Positions 11,946 through 24,000 of a DNA stretch of 64,000 nucleotides are shown in pieces. Numbering within the stretch: the first letter of the stretch is position 1; each line of letters starts with the position of its first letter. A program made the position numbers and the translations under genes. This stretch comes from Gonocerus acuteangulatus (lineage: Eukaryota; Arthropoda; Insecta; Hemiptera; Coreidae), in contig OX328128.1 of the NCBI GenBank assembly GCA_946811695.1, positions 22,808,258-22,872,257 of the forward strand, read 5' to 3'. Under the pieces are notes generated by a model that saw nothing but the letters and a program-made list of their open reading frames with translations, searched no databases and was not told the DNA's origin.

Positions 11946-14900
11946 CAATGATGATAATGAGGAGAGTACCTCCAATCGCTCCCATTATGAGATACATCTG
12001 CGAAAGAAAAAGAAAATGAATATTTCTGTTTTGAAAAGAAACAAAGGACTCATTAACGTGTTTCTAAATATAAAAAAAATCAGTCTTGTTACAAAAAGTC
12101 TGACTCACATGACCAACGCAACCTTAGCATGTTTCCATAAAAGTTTTATCCTTTGTGCAATTTCGAAAGCTTGGAATAGAAACAGTGAATATTTGGTTTT
12201 CAAACTTCTTGCTATCTTTTTGGAAATCTTACATTAATGAACTAATTTCATTTTTGAAAAATTGAAAGACCTAATTGAATGATATCGGGAAGAAAAGGTA
12301 CCAACTGTAAGCAGAAATAACCCATCCCTTCTCCATGAAATCATTTTGCTCCATAGTAAAGTTCTATTAAAAGCACTTAAGCCTTTCCATAAGGAAAGAC
12401 CGCAAGGAGATGTGTTTTTTTGTACGGGGTACTCACATCCGGTGTTGGTTCCCTTTTACAAGATACTTTTGACACTCTCGGTATCAGTGCCTCGACTTTC
12501 AGCGATCTCCTCGCCGAATTAAAAATTGTTTTGATTTTTGTTTTGTTTACAATGATTATTAATTTTTATTTATGTTGAATCTGTTTTGAGTTTGAATTAT
12601 TTTTCAGTTGATTAACTTTGTTTAAAAATAAGTTATAAAAAAGTTATATTATATACAAGTAAAAAAAGAAGTTTTTTTTTTGTTTACAATTTGGTCCTTA
12701 TTTTATGAATAATAAATAAGGGAAGTATATACGCAAAAACCATGGCCAAAAAGTTATCCAGCCTCCTTTTCAATCCGTGACTTTGGACATAACACCGGCG
12801 AAGATAAAAACTTATTTACAAAAACAAAAGGATTATTATAAATATTAACAGTTAAGTTAATTAATTGTTTAATTAAATATGTAATATATTAATTAATTTT
12901 TTTTTATTTTTAAATCGGAGGACAAGCACTAAAATAATTGTTTTTTTTTTTCTAAATTTAACAAAACACGAATGTAATATGTTTACACTACAGGAGACAA
13001 AAGTGAACTAATTTTGCTAAAAGAAGCTGTTGGGAATGTACAGAGTTATAAAAACTAATGGTAATTTGTAAGGGTTGAAAGGGTGAATGGGCTGAGAGGA
13101 TTGTACGAGTTGTAATTCGTCTGAATAGCTCACACGACCAAAAACATCATTCAAATGATGCAGGGATACTGGAAATACGCTATGGTAACATTAGGTAGCT
13201 CTAAAGTCGAGCAATGAGAAGAGAAAGAATGCAAGAGATACGAGGAGCTCTCTAGTGCTTTACAAGTCAACGGTATCTAGGTCCTGTCTTCCTCCGCCAT
13301 GTACAAAAGTCAACGGTAGATAGGTCCCGACCGCTCTTGACTCACTGTACTAGTCAACAGTAGAGAAAGGGTTAATAATTCAAATTATTTATTTCCTGTA
13401 CTTTTTTTCTGACAAGTTCATTACACAGCTAAAAGAAATTAATGACACAGCAACCAATTCATTAAACAAAGGAAAACACAGACAAAACCGTTCAAAGGAA
13501 TGAAACCAAAACTTCTGAATTTTAAGCACATAATCTGTCACTAATATATTTTGTAAGCACTGGAGCAAACTAAAGATAATCACTGCAGATGTGTCATTGG
13601 AGCGTCCTCTAGCACAAGAAGGATGGCACGGAGCAAGGTGATATTTAACAAAGCAAAGAAAGAATTTATTAAAATTGACCAACCTTCATATTCCTTAGCC
13701 ACATGTTCCTCTTCAATCGATAAGCTTGCTGTTCGAATTGGGAGGCCCCTTGCTGAAGAGCATCTGTGAACAAAAAGTAAGTTCTATTTGCTTATGACAA
13801 GGTGCTTATAGCGTTTGTTTTATGTCAATCAGTTTATAAATAAAAAAAGTTATGCATATTTATCACGTTGAACATTTAATGAACTATTGTTAACACAATA
13901 CACGAAACTTGGTATATAGTACTCCCCTAGCAAACGATTAAACGTGTTTCTTAACCAGCAAAATCGGTCTATCTAGAGGAGGGGGGGGGGTTAATTTGGC
14001 TTCAAAATAGTTATTTGCTCAAACCGACTGCAATAAAACTCGGTATTTGTTGTGATCATCTACATAGATAAACATGTTGTAAAAAATAAATTGAATCGGT
14101 TCATTAGGAGGGGGGTGTACTCCGGAAATATAATCTATTTTTTTTATTCCTCGGATTTCTCTCATTCTAAACAATTATGTTTCGCAATGACAAATTTCTT
14201 TTTTTTGTGAGGGAAATTTCAGTGAAGTATGTTGGCAGCAGTGAGTATCTAGATTCTAGACCTTAACAAATCAAGTTCGTCTACTATGTGTGTATGTATT
14301 TTTGTGTGTGTGTGTGTGTGTATAAAATCATATAATCAGTTTTGGTGTAAAGTAGATATGATCGATAAAGATTTGTGATAATTTTCAAAAATTCATTCAT
14401 GAGTACAACTCCTAAATCATTGTGATTTTGGGTTGTTCATATCAGGTTCGCTTTATAAATGCAACCCCCTCTAACAAAGAAGGAGGAAACTTCCTGTTAA
14501 ACAATATCTAGATTCACTTTTATTTATTTTTATTATCTTTTTAGAAGAATCAATATATAATACTCTTAGACGTCCTTTGCTATCACCTATCTTATCACTT
14601 CAGTCACTAAGATAACAAATGAGTCAGAATAAACTGCTATTCAGAAAATGAACACATGATTAGAGTGGGAAAAATAAAAACGAATGTGCTAAGTATAGAT
14701 GAATTGTAAATGAAAATTTATTTTCCTGAAGCCGAAATTGTCAGAACATGATCATGGATTATAAAATTATTCCTATCTTCTGATACAATACCGAAGCAGC
14801 TCTTGTCACTTCAATATTGGAATTGACAGCAGCTAAACCTATGTGTGAGGTCCGCTGTTGACTTTCCATCTGCCTACAGCCAACCCCTGCTCTTAATAAA

Positions 14901-17900
14901 TGAGAAATACAATACCGTAATGAGCCTCAGAGACAAATATGTCGGGCCAAATGAGATGCTGTTCTATAGCACATTAAAATGTGCAGCTTCTTCAGCTACG
15001 CTGACGATGATGATTTGACAGAAACAGAGCCAGAAGACGAATTTTGCATTAATTGATGTTGTTGTATTTTATATTCTTTGTTTGTACTGTCATATGAGCT
15101 TCCTAAATTAAAAATGCGAATAAAAGCCAATTTTGTTCATGTTACTTGAAAAAGTTGTAAATGTGTTTTTTTTTTTGTTTTTTTTTTTAATAGAACGTGG
15201 TACAATACGGCGGCAGCTCTAAACCATTAAACCTGACAGTACTAGTCTAAAAAAGGTAGGATAGGGTCCTTACGGACTTACTTTCATAAGTAGGTGGATA
15301 TGTTATGATAAGAAAAAGAAAATGGAAAAAATATCAAGAAACTAAATTTAAAAATGTTTTCTTTAATTTGCCAAAAAGGTGAAACAAGTAGCTGCCTCCT
15401 TATTGCAGCACACCCTTCAAATTACTTTCACATAATTTTCATTTTGCATCGCATTTTAATTTTCATTGGTTTGGAATAAGACGTAACAATATATACCTGC
15501 TCTATCGTGCAAATCTGAAAGCTTCTGGTCTCTTTCTATCACCTTCTCCACGTTCACTTTCATAATCCCAACAACCTGAAAAAAAAACAAAAACAAAGAT
15601 AAATAATTGATGAAATAATATATAAAAATTAAATAGAATGCACAGAAGGATTAAATCAAATAATAATAAATATGAAAACCAATAGAATTAGGCTTAGAGT
15701 ACGCAGAAAGGATATTAAAATTTTAATGAGACACTTAAAATGATTTGATTTAAAATTGTTATTGCTGTCACTAATGTTAATTCGTTTTCAAATACCTTTT
15801 TCTAAACTGAAATTTCAGTTTTTTGTGGATGTGCATACTTCCGCTGTACACCTGGTTATGTATAGCTTGTTCAAATAAATAGAAAAGTTGAATTACGTAA
15901 GTGCGAACTTCTGAAAGAAATTTATCTTTCGCTCTTCCTTCTGTTCGGCCACTTGCAAAGCCGTTTAATGAATTACACTTAAAGTGAGACAATATAAAAA
16001 AAGATTATGCCTCGTTTAGGACCAAGGAAGGCTTTCGAGAGAACAAGCAAGGGAGATTTAGCAAAACCTAAGACTGAAATTTATACTATAGCCTGTTCCA
16101 ATTAATGACATAGTTGGAGGGAAATGCTTTCTGTTATAACCTTATCACTGAGAGGTTTACGCTAATTTTTTTTTTTTTCACTATAAACTTATTTTTCATT
16201 ATGTTTTAATATGAAGTGCATTTATATTTTAGTATGTTAATAAATGGTTTTTAAATTTTCCTCCTTAAACTAATGCATATGCCTTATTTTGTGTCAACAA
16301 ATAAAAGGATATGGAGTTAGATATAAATATTTCATATTGAATGAGATAGCTTAGAGTATTGTTTACAGTTCATTCAGCTTTGCAAATGGCCGAACAGAAA
16401 GAATGAGAGGAAAATTTGCTTCAGGAGTTTGAGCAATTGAACTTAAAGAAAAGTATTTGCGGTGCCCCTACTGGCTACCATTACTATAATTATACTGATA
16501 TTTAATCAATTTAAATCCCTGTAGGTATTGAAATATCCAGGTTATGCTTTTAAGTTCAAATTATTAGGTAGGTACTTAAGTATTTGCTTCACCAGGTTAG
16601 AGAAGTTCAGTGATATGGATCATCATCGCATCCAATATGGCGACGAAACGGCCATTTATTAATATTATCAACGAGTTTTGATATAACCTTGAGGAAACAC
16701 TTAGCATTTATGGTTAATGGCTATGCGTTTCCGCTCGCTAAAGATTATATTGAAACTCTAGTCAATCCAACTAGTTAATAATATAGATCAATGAGGTTCA
16801 ACTGTCATGACATTAGGAAAAAGCACCAGGGACTTAAGATTTGTTAGGCATTATGAAACTTAAGCATTTGATACATAACAATAAGATTAATTTTAACTTA
16901 AATATGAAATATTTGTACATTTTGTAATAAACCTCTGAATTCTACCGAAAAACCAGTGATCTGTATTATCAACGAGTTGGGTTGACTAGAGTTTCGATAT
17001 AACCTTGAGCAAGCGTATTATGCCATTAACATAAGTGCTACGCGTTTCCTCAAGGTTATATCGAAACTCTACTCAACCCAACTTGTTGATAATATTAATA
17101 AATGGTCTTTCCATCACCATATTGGATGCGCTTATGATCCAGATTACTGAACGAGAACCACTTCTCTAACCTGGTGAAGCAAATACGTAAGTACCGGTTA
17201 AAAAATTTGATTGACCGCGGAATGGTTTGTTTTAAAATGTTTTTGTAACTGCCCAAAGAAAATAAAAGAAAGTTCTATATGCAGCTAGTTAGCATCTTCT
17301 TAATTTATATTTAATTGTAATTGAAATGCACAAACTTAAATATATAAAAATTAATTCGAGAATGTCTGTTAATTAGGAAGCCATCCGTAATCAGTTATTG
17401 AAATAACTCCTCCTAACCTCTCATCAAATTTTTTCTTCAAATGGTAATTTCTGATTTCGTAAGTCGAAAGTTGCCTATTGCTAATTATTAATAGTTGAAT
17501 GGTAGATTCACTAAATTCTAATATGAAAAATATTATGACTTGATTATCTAAATATTTTATTCACTGAATATTTTCCTATTATAATTAATCTTCTAGTCTT
17601 CCTTAGATTTCATCATTTGTAAACAAAAAATTTAGTAACCAAAAATAAACCCTCATAATTTCTAGAAATGATAATCACTCTTCACCAGGAACAAAACAAT
17701 GCAAAAATTGTTACTAAAATATGTAAAACCAAAAACAAACAACAATGTAACATTGTTCATCAAAGCAACTGAATAATCAACCCTCTATAAAACTACAAAA
17801 CAGGCAAGATATTATCAGATTAATTTGCAGAGAAAATAGTATGTATCGTCTGAAAAAGTCTATTCTCTTTAGAATTTTCAAGAAGCAAGTTTTGAACATT

Positions 17901-18403
17901 TCGGGGACTTCATTTGTAATAAACATTAGATGCCAATATTTGTAATCACAAACAGGTAATATGAATTAAATCAAAATTAAGATAAATGTAAAATCAACAT
18001 TAGTTTTTAAGTTACACTTATTTATTCTTGTGTACACCTAAACCTAATGGATGATGTTACAGTTAGAGCATGCAAGATGAGTCATTACATGATCTATGAA
18101 AGAGGAAACTTCAAATTATCAAGGTATGCACAAAACACATTACTTCCTACATACAAAACCAACACTGAAAATGGAATAATTAAATATGTCAACATGAATA
18201 AACTCACCCATTATGAAGCACATTTGATGGTTCTAATCACAATCCAGCAGCAGAAACATTGTAAAAACATGTATAACGTGAACAAGAAACATAAACAATC
18301 CAACATAAAACTGAATACTATTAATATTCAAACATACCTCATCGACCTTAGCCTGCGTCTCCAGGATTTTGCTATTAGGTCTAGATCCTCCGGCTTGATC
18401 CAT
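11946..18403 (-). CDS. VAMP: Synaptobrevin / VAMP (R-SNARE), four clear coding exons
   Basis: The protein is a vesicle-anchored R-SNARE that pairs with syntaxin and SNAP-25-type partners to fuse vesicles with target membranes. The exons on the minus strand are 18338-18403 (ATG, 22 codons), 15497-15575, 13684-13763 and 11946-11997. Every junction has AG/GT borders and phases that join (0, 1, 0, then 1). The SNARE motif is unmistakable: NVEKVIERDQKLSDLHDRAD with zero-layer Arg47, then ALQQGASQFEQQA and the juxtamembrane basic RLKRNMW. A hydrophobic anchor (residues 76-92, MYLIMGAIGGTLLIIII) is coded mainly by exon 4. The N-terminus before the motif is only about 13 residues, shorter than neuronal VAMP2. 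The C-terminal end is not settled. Intron 1 holds a large foldback element; intron 3 holds short repeats. Whether it is the neuronal or ubiquitous paralog cannot be judged from sequence alone. Confidence 0.93.
13910..14130 (+). repeat. Copy of the AAACTCGGTATT tandem-type repeat in VAMP intron 2
   Basis: One to two units occur containing AACTTGGTATA, a G run, and AAACTCGGTATTTGTTGTG followed by TGTTGTAAAAAATAAA. Related units are at 21.5-22.0, 24.7-25.1 and, inverted, 40.7-41.25 kb. Confidence 0.7.
16572..17195. mobile_element. Foldback/MITE with nested palindromes in VAMP intron 1
   Basis: The outer arms match as inverted repeats: 16572-16610 (GGTACTTAAGTATTTGCTTC and on) pairs with 17157-17195. 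The similarity continues inward through ATCCAATATGG and TTATTAATATTATCAACGAG. Nested inside, 16964-17009 and 17049-17094 form a near-perfect inverted pair of about 46 bp. A similar, more diverged palindrome spans about 16655-16790. There is no coding capacity. A related palindrome lies at 42.4 kb. Confidence 0.8.
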
Positions 18404-18834
18404 TTTGTATGTGTGTAGAATAAATAAAACTTAGCTGAAATCAAAGCCATAGTTTAAACTAATGTACATTTCAAAGTAATTATGTGACACACCCACTTGG
18501 TTAGAATAGTCAATAGAAACTTACTCTAAGAAAAATAATCAGCTCCGGGATTAAATATTCGAATAAATATTAATACCTGAAACGAAAAACAATTAATGTA
18601 GAAACACAACTGAATTAAATTGCAGCACGAACACAAGAAAACACGAATTAATAAAGACGAAAGAATTCAATGATTTACACACACACTTCAGGCAGGTTTT
18701 CGGAGCTATTCAATTCACTACTGAACAATTTCAAACGAACGAGCAAAATAGGAGACAAACTGTGATAAATGAAATTATTTTAAAGCCGATGACAACTAAC
18801 GGGTTCTAATGGATAGCTCCAGCTGATGACGTCA
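18404..18834 (-). promoter_or_regulatory. VAMP 5' UTR and promoter with a TGACGTCA (CRE) site
   Basis: Upstream of the ATG an acceptor-like TTTCAG (AG at 18435-18436) and a donor-like CAG/GTATTA (18576-18577) suggest a 142-bp intron in the 5' UTR. The non-coding first exon would then begin somewhere in 18700-18800. A perfect palindromic cAMP-response element, TGACGTCA, lies at 18827-18834. CREs within about 100 bp of the start site are typical functional positions. The start site itself is inferred. Confidence 0.5.
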
Positions 18835-19929
18835 TTATTCACATGACTTCAGCCATCTAAATATTATGAAATATAAATTCAGTCATAAAAAAAAAATACA
18901 GGAGAAATTCGATTTTAAAAGCCATTTTTTACAGGAATATTTTGTCCTCAATAGTAGGGACAATATATCGAAACTGAAAAATAGATTCTAGTTCATGGCC
19001 AGAATGTATGTAATTATTTATAAGGCAGACTAGACCTTTTAGATTCCATACTTTCTAGACTCAAAAATAACTAGGGTTAAAATATTTATGGACTTAAAAA
19101 AAAAAAAAAAAAAAATATCAGTAAAGCATTTCTATCAGTCTTCAACAATCTCCTTGGGCCCAAACCCCTCCCTCTAGGTTATCCTTGGACACCACAAATA
19201 TGAATTAAAAGATCCATTTTTTTACAAACTATCTTCACTTCTTAAGTAGCCCTTCACAATCAATATTTACGTCAATATATTCCAGAAAAATTAGCATAGT
19301 ATAGTAATATTGAGCGTCTGTATATCACATTGAAAGTTTGCGTAATATATTCAGTCAATGAAAAACAGTTTGATTTTACTTGTAAATAAATATTGCTTGG
19401 TTCATTCTGTGTTAAAAATGTTAGAATAGGTGTCAACCATGGCTACAAAGGAAAAGGATGAAGAAAGATCATTTTAGAATGTATGATTACCTGCTAAAAC
19501 GGCTGATTGACGTAATTTTCTGAAGAATGTGCTTAATCATGCGGCTCTTGTTTTTAATAAATTATAAATTTTTATGTTATCTTTAACATGTACGTTGAAG
19601 GTGAGGGTGGGAAACGATCTATGGATTCTTGATTTATCTTTATATACATACTGTGGGATTGTATAAATAAACAATATTGGGGCGTAAAGGCTCAAGGAAG
19701 AGTTGATCGTCCTCAAAAACGATACTACTACTACATAGTGTGGGTCGCCTGAATATGGAGCCGAATGAAATACATTTGTATAAACACACAATAATCATTT
19801 ATTTTATTTATAAAAGATATTACTGGGCACACAATAGACACAGTACATTCACGCACGAAACACAGAACCAGGAACTTACAACAGTGTTGCCAATAGTATA
19901 GTGTCCGGTACTACCAAGTCAGCGCTGAT
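18835..19929. other. Intergenic DNA between VAMP and TSEN34, nothing recognised
   Basis: It is AT-rich with an A tract near 19097-19115. The minus-strand open frame at 19537-19791 has no features of a known protein or clear exon borders. Confidence 0.5.
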
Positions 19930-20830
19930 ATCTGTAGACCATGCAAATTCTCAAACGTTTATATACTAAAAAAAAATTACTTCTAGTCAAAACGCAATAA
20001 TGAAATTTTATGTGTTGATTGCTAGTTATAAAAGTATTTTGTACAAAGTTCAAATTTTTTTTTTCAGTCCTTTTTGAGATATACCCATTCAAACATCGCC
20101 AGTTTTAAAGAAATTGCGATTTTGGAAGACCTGTAAAACCTGAAGGAGACACCCAAAAGATATAATTTTTTTCAGTCATGGCGTCAGTTATATTATTAAC
20201 GGGGGGGGGGGATATTAAAGATGAGTATTCATTCGTTGTTTACGAATTTTAGGCACTTTCCTGGATAAGTAGCAACTTTTTGATAATCTTATTTTTAGAT
20301 GGACGCCTGCTCGTGGTGGCTATGAGTGTTAAGGCGTGAGCACTAAACACTCTGTGTCATTTCATGCCAAGGGCCGTGGGTTCGATTCCCACTAGGGGTG
20401 TTTGCTTTTCGTTAGAAAAAAGAAAATGCATCAGCCCTATCCTGGCTAGAAAAGGGTGGTAACCTATAGATAACCCGTCCTAAAATTCTTAGTTAGAAAT
20501 AAATGGACGTTAAAATTTAAATTAATTAATTATTTGTAGATAGTTTCATGTAGAATAAGATGGTTTCTAGTGCAAGTTGGTAGCTTAATAAATAAATAAG
20601 TCGTTTAACTTATTGCTAACCTCTGAAAACACCATAAATGACACAACGTCACAAACAAAATGGTTGCCAACAACTGAATTACTAATAAAAACACTTGCTA
20701 AAAAAGAAAACAGTTTTATACCCCAAGATATATGTACAAATGGAAATTGTACTGTTGAAAATTAAATAAAACATGTCGGCAACAGTTTTATATATTTTTT
20801 GTTGATTTCAAATGGATTGAGCCGGAAGGT
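19930..20830 (+). repeat. Dispersed repeat, partner at 31.37-31.93 kb
   Basis: The copy runs from CCAAAAGATATAATTTTTTT through CAAACAAAATGGTTG to AAACATGTCGGCAACA. It aligns by eye with 31410-31880 in the same orientation. It differs mainly by the SINE at 20301-20529, which the 31-kb copy lacks. Confidence 0.8.
20301..20529 (+). mobile_element. tRNA-derived SINE (family A) with near-perfect target duplication
   Basis: The head carries a B-box-like GGGTTCGATTCCC preceded by an A-box-like segment (GGCTATGAGTGTTAAGGC). The body holds CCTATCCTGGCTAGAAAAGG and TATAGATAACCCGTCC. The tail is AT-rich (GTTAAAATTTAAAT). TTATTTTTAGAT (20289-20300) and TTATTTGTAGAT (20530-20541) flank it. The paralogous repeat at 31.62 kb shows the uninterrupted site. 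Other copies of the family lie at 24.8, 35.7 and 63.5 kb. Confidence 0.88.
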
Positions 20831-21044
20831 AAAACCTATAACAGTAGTATCTCAGGATACAACTTTAATAATTAAAGGAATATTTATCAAGGTATATTGT
20901 AGTTCTATTATTAAAATATTACTAACTCAGAAATCTGACTAATAATACAAACGAGAAAAAAAATCCTTTATTATAAATAAGTACACATTAATTAAAAAAT
21001 CACATTGGATTGGGATTCTTTGAATTTAAGGACTAACTTCAATC

Positions 21045-24000
21045 TTAATGTTTATTAGGCCAGGATACAGTATTGTAGAAGACTTCTCCATCTCCATCAA
21101 TGCTTGCCAAGACTAAATTTTTCCTCGTAAACACACCAAGTCTTGAATGTGTAATAAGGTCACTAAATTTAACTTCTTGTTTATATTCTAAGCATATTAC
21201 AATGAAGAAAGCATGAAATTTCCAATCTTCCCCTGAAAAAAAAATATACAATTAAAACTCATAGTTCTTTAGAAAGTTAATGGGAATTTTCTAATACAAA
21301 CTTCATGATATGTTAAAAATCTCCGACTCGGAGGAACTGCACCATGCTAGTGCGTTTCCATAACTTCTTATCCATGGTATCATTAGGAGAGCTTGGAATA
21401 GCTTAGTACTTTGTAAGAACTTTAAACACCTACTCTCATGAAATCTTGAAGATAAATGAGATTTAGGTGCCATTATGTAGTGAAAACTTACAGTAGCGGA
21501 AATTACTCAATCAGCCTCTTTGATTTTCGTACGATTGAACGAGTTCGCAAACCAGCAAAATTGCTCCGTCTGGAGGGAGGGTTTACTTCGAGGACAGGAA
21601 CCAAATTACTAATTTGCCAACACCAGTAGTATTTTTGTTTTATTGCAACAAAACTCAGTATTCGTTCTATTCATCTATAAACTAAATTGATTCATTAAGG
21701 GGGGGGGTTCATCCAGACCCAAATTACCAATACCGGCCGTAATTTTTATTATATTTCAACAAAACTCGGTATTCATTGTGGCGATGAACAGAGAACAATG
21801 TGTTGTAAAAATAAACTTAATCAGGGTTTACTACAGACTCAAATTACTAATTTGCACATACTGGTCGTAATTCCTGTTGGATAGTAATGGATAAACTTTC
21901 TGGGTATCATGAGTAGTAAAAATAATCTAAATTGGTCCATCAGAAGGGTGGGGTTACTTTGTACCATGTTTAAATTGAATTAAACTGCTAAATGTAGGTT
22001 GGCAAGGCTACCACAAACAGTGCTAATCAAGTGGATGCGCTCTATGCATTGTTATGATATTATACGGGTTGTTTTCTTTCTACATGTGGACATTCTTTAT
22101 TTATTAAGACCAATAAACAAAAATGTGAAGTTTTGTGTATGTATTAACCTTTTCGATGCAACGAGGGCTAGCTGCCTATTCCTTCCACATGCAGACCAAA
22201 CTCCCTCTCCTAGGGCGGCCGTACACACCCGTATTTTTGTATTTTTTTTTACTTAGGTGTACGTTACTATTCATCATTTTCATGTTTATCTTACGTGAAC
22301 GACGACGTGTATTACTTGAAACGATTTATTTACTACAATTAAGGCACGCAGCAAACCTACAATAACCATTTAAAATAAAGTTTACTTACTTTTCTTCCCT
22401 ATATTTCTCTTTCTACTTCATTCCGAAACCACTGATTGTTTTTAGACGTGATTTTTAAATGTAGCAATAAAAATGTTTTTTATTTATTATTATAATAAGA
22501 TACTCCTTTATTATTTTCAGTTTCACTAAAAAAATGCACTAAGAACATTTTTACCGTGCACACGCCTCACAGACGCATGTTACTTATAACGTTCAATATT
22601 TGTACGTTACCAGTTAAGGGTTAAACCAGCAATTATCCCCCATTCCTGCTAGAGCACTCTGTACACGCTCAAGACTAAAGAGGGGTCGGAATCAAGAGAT
22701 ACAACTGTGGCGAGATTACTCGGGCATCGCCTCTGAGGAACATCTTTCTCTGGTGAGTATTCTTGGGCGTCGCATTGAATGCGTTAATTAGTGTAGTACC
22801 TCTGAAAACAAATTAATTGTTCATAAAGCGGCTCATTACAAATGTGGAAGAGCAAAAGTATTCATGTTTTTGTTTTAGAAATATAGGTTAGGCTAAATAT
22901 TCAGGAATTCAGACTACACTATTTAAATTCTGAGGAACTTGCATTTTAAGTAGCTCCTGCATGCCGGATGTTTTTCTTTTGAAGTTCAACAACTGCCAAT
23001 GCTATTGAACCTGGGCTATCTACTACTACTACAAAGCAAACTTGTGGAAGTAGGGACCTCTTTCGATGAGTCTTCATCTGAAACAAGCCGATGTCTTGTA
23101 CTCTTGGGTAATTGCCATTATTTTTTTTTTTTTTCGTGCTTGATACAAAGTATCCTATTGTGTTCATATTCATCCAAAAAATTAAGTCGCTGACAGTAAG
23201 GAAGTAGCAGTAAAACGGTTAAGAAACTAAATCAGTACAACAAACCCAAAACAAGATGTGGTTGGAACGTAACAACGTAAAAGAGAACAAAACTCAAATG
23301 GAAAACAACACACAACCTAAGGCATGGAGTGTTCATTGACTACCATTGTGGATTTATTAACCATAATGAATAATTGAGACATAACATAACAGAGAAGTAA
23401 AAACATGTCTATAGAATATATATTTTTAATCACCAGGATATACAAGGAAATCTCCGCCGAATTTGACTCCGGATGAAAGTGTGTAGCCTTTTTCATAAAG
23501 ATCTTTAAATATTTTATATCTAATCTTCTCACTCTGTGTTCCTGGATACTTCCACTCAACTGGTTCTAAGTCATCTTGAGAAATAAACGGGCTTGCTAAA
23601 ATAAAATTAAAAAAAATTTATATTAAATCTGCAATTAGTAAAATACTTTAATGAGACTAACAACTTTTATACAATGTTATTAATATGTTTATTTATTCAT
23701 TCGGAGAGCTCCACATCAAGGATGTTCTGCTCAAAAGAATAACAAAATAAAAGAAAAGAAAAAAAAAGAAGAGAATAAATATTAATAAGAAATATAATAA
23801 AGTTATGAATTAATTGTTCATGGTCTAAAAATTAATTAAAATCTGATGATAGGTAATAAAATAGGGCCTTAATTAGAATAATAATTGATCTAATAATATG
23901 GTGTCCAACCATAAAAAATAAAAATAAATAAAGAATACAAAATAAAAAATGAATAAAATAAAATAAATAATAATCATAAAAATGAATAATTAATAGAAAT

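Noticed and set aside
18047..18418. Plus-strand open frame of 123 codons
   Set aside because: It lies antisense over VAMP exon 1 and its intron; the minus-strand exon is clearly the real coding sequence.
20310..20400. tRNA gene
   Set aside because: Part of SINE family A, with target duplications and an empty site at 31.6 kb.
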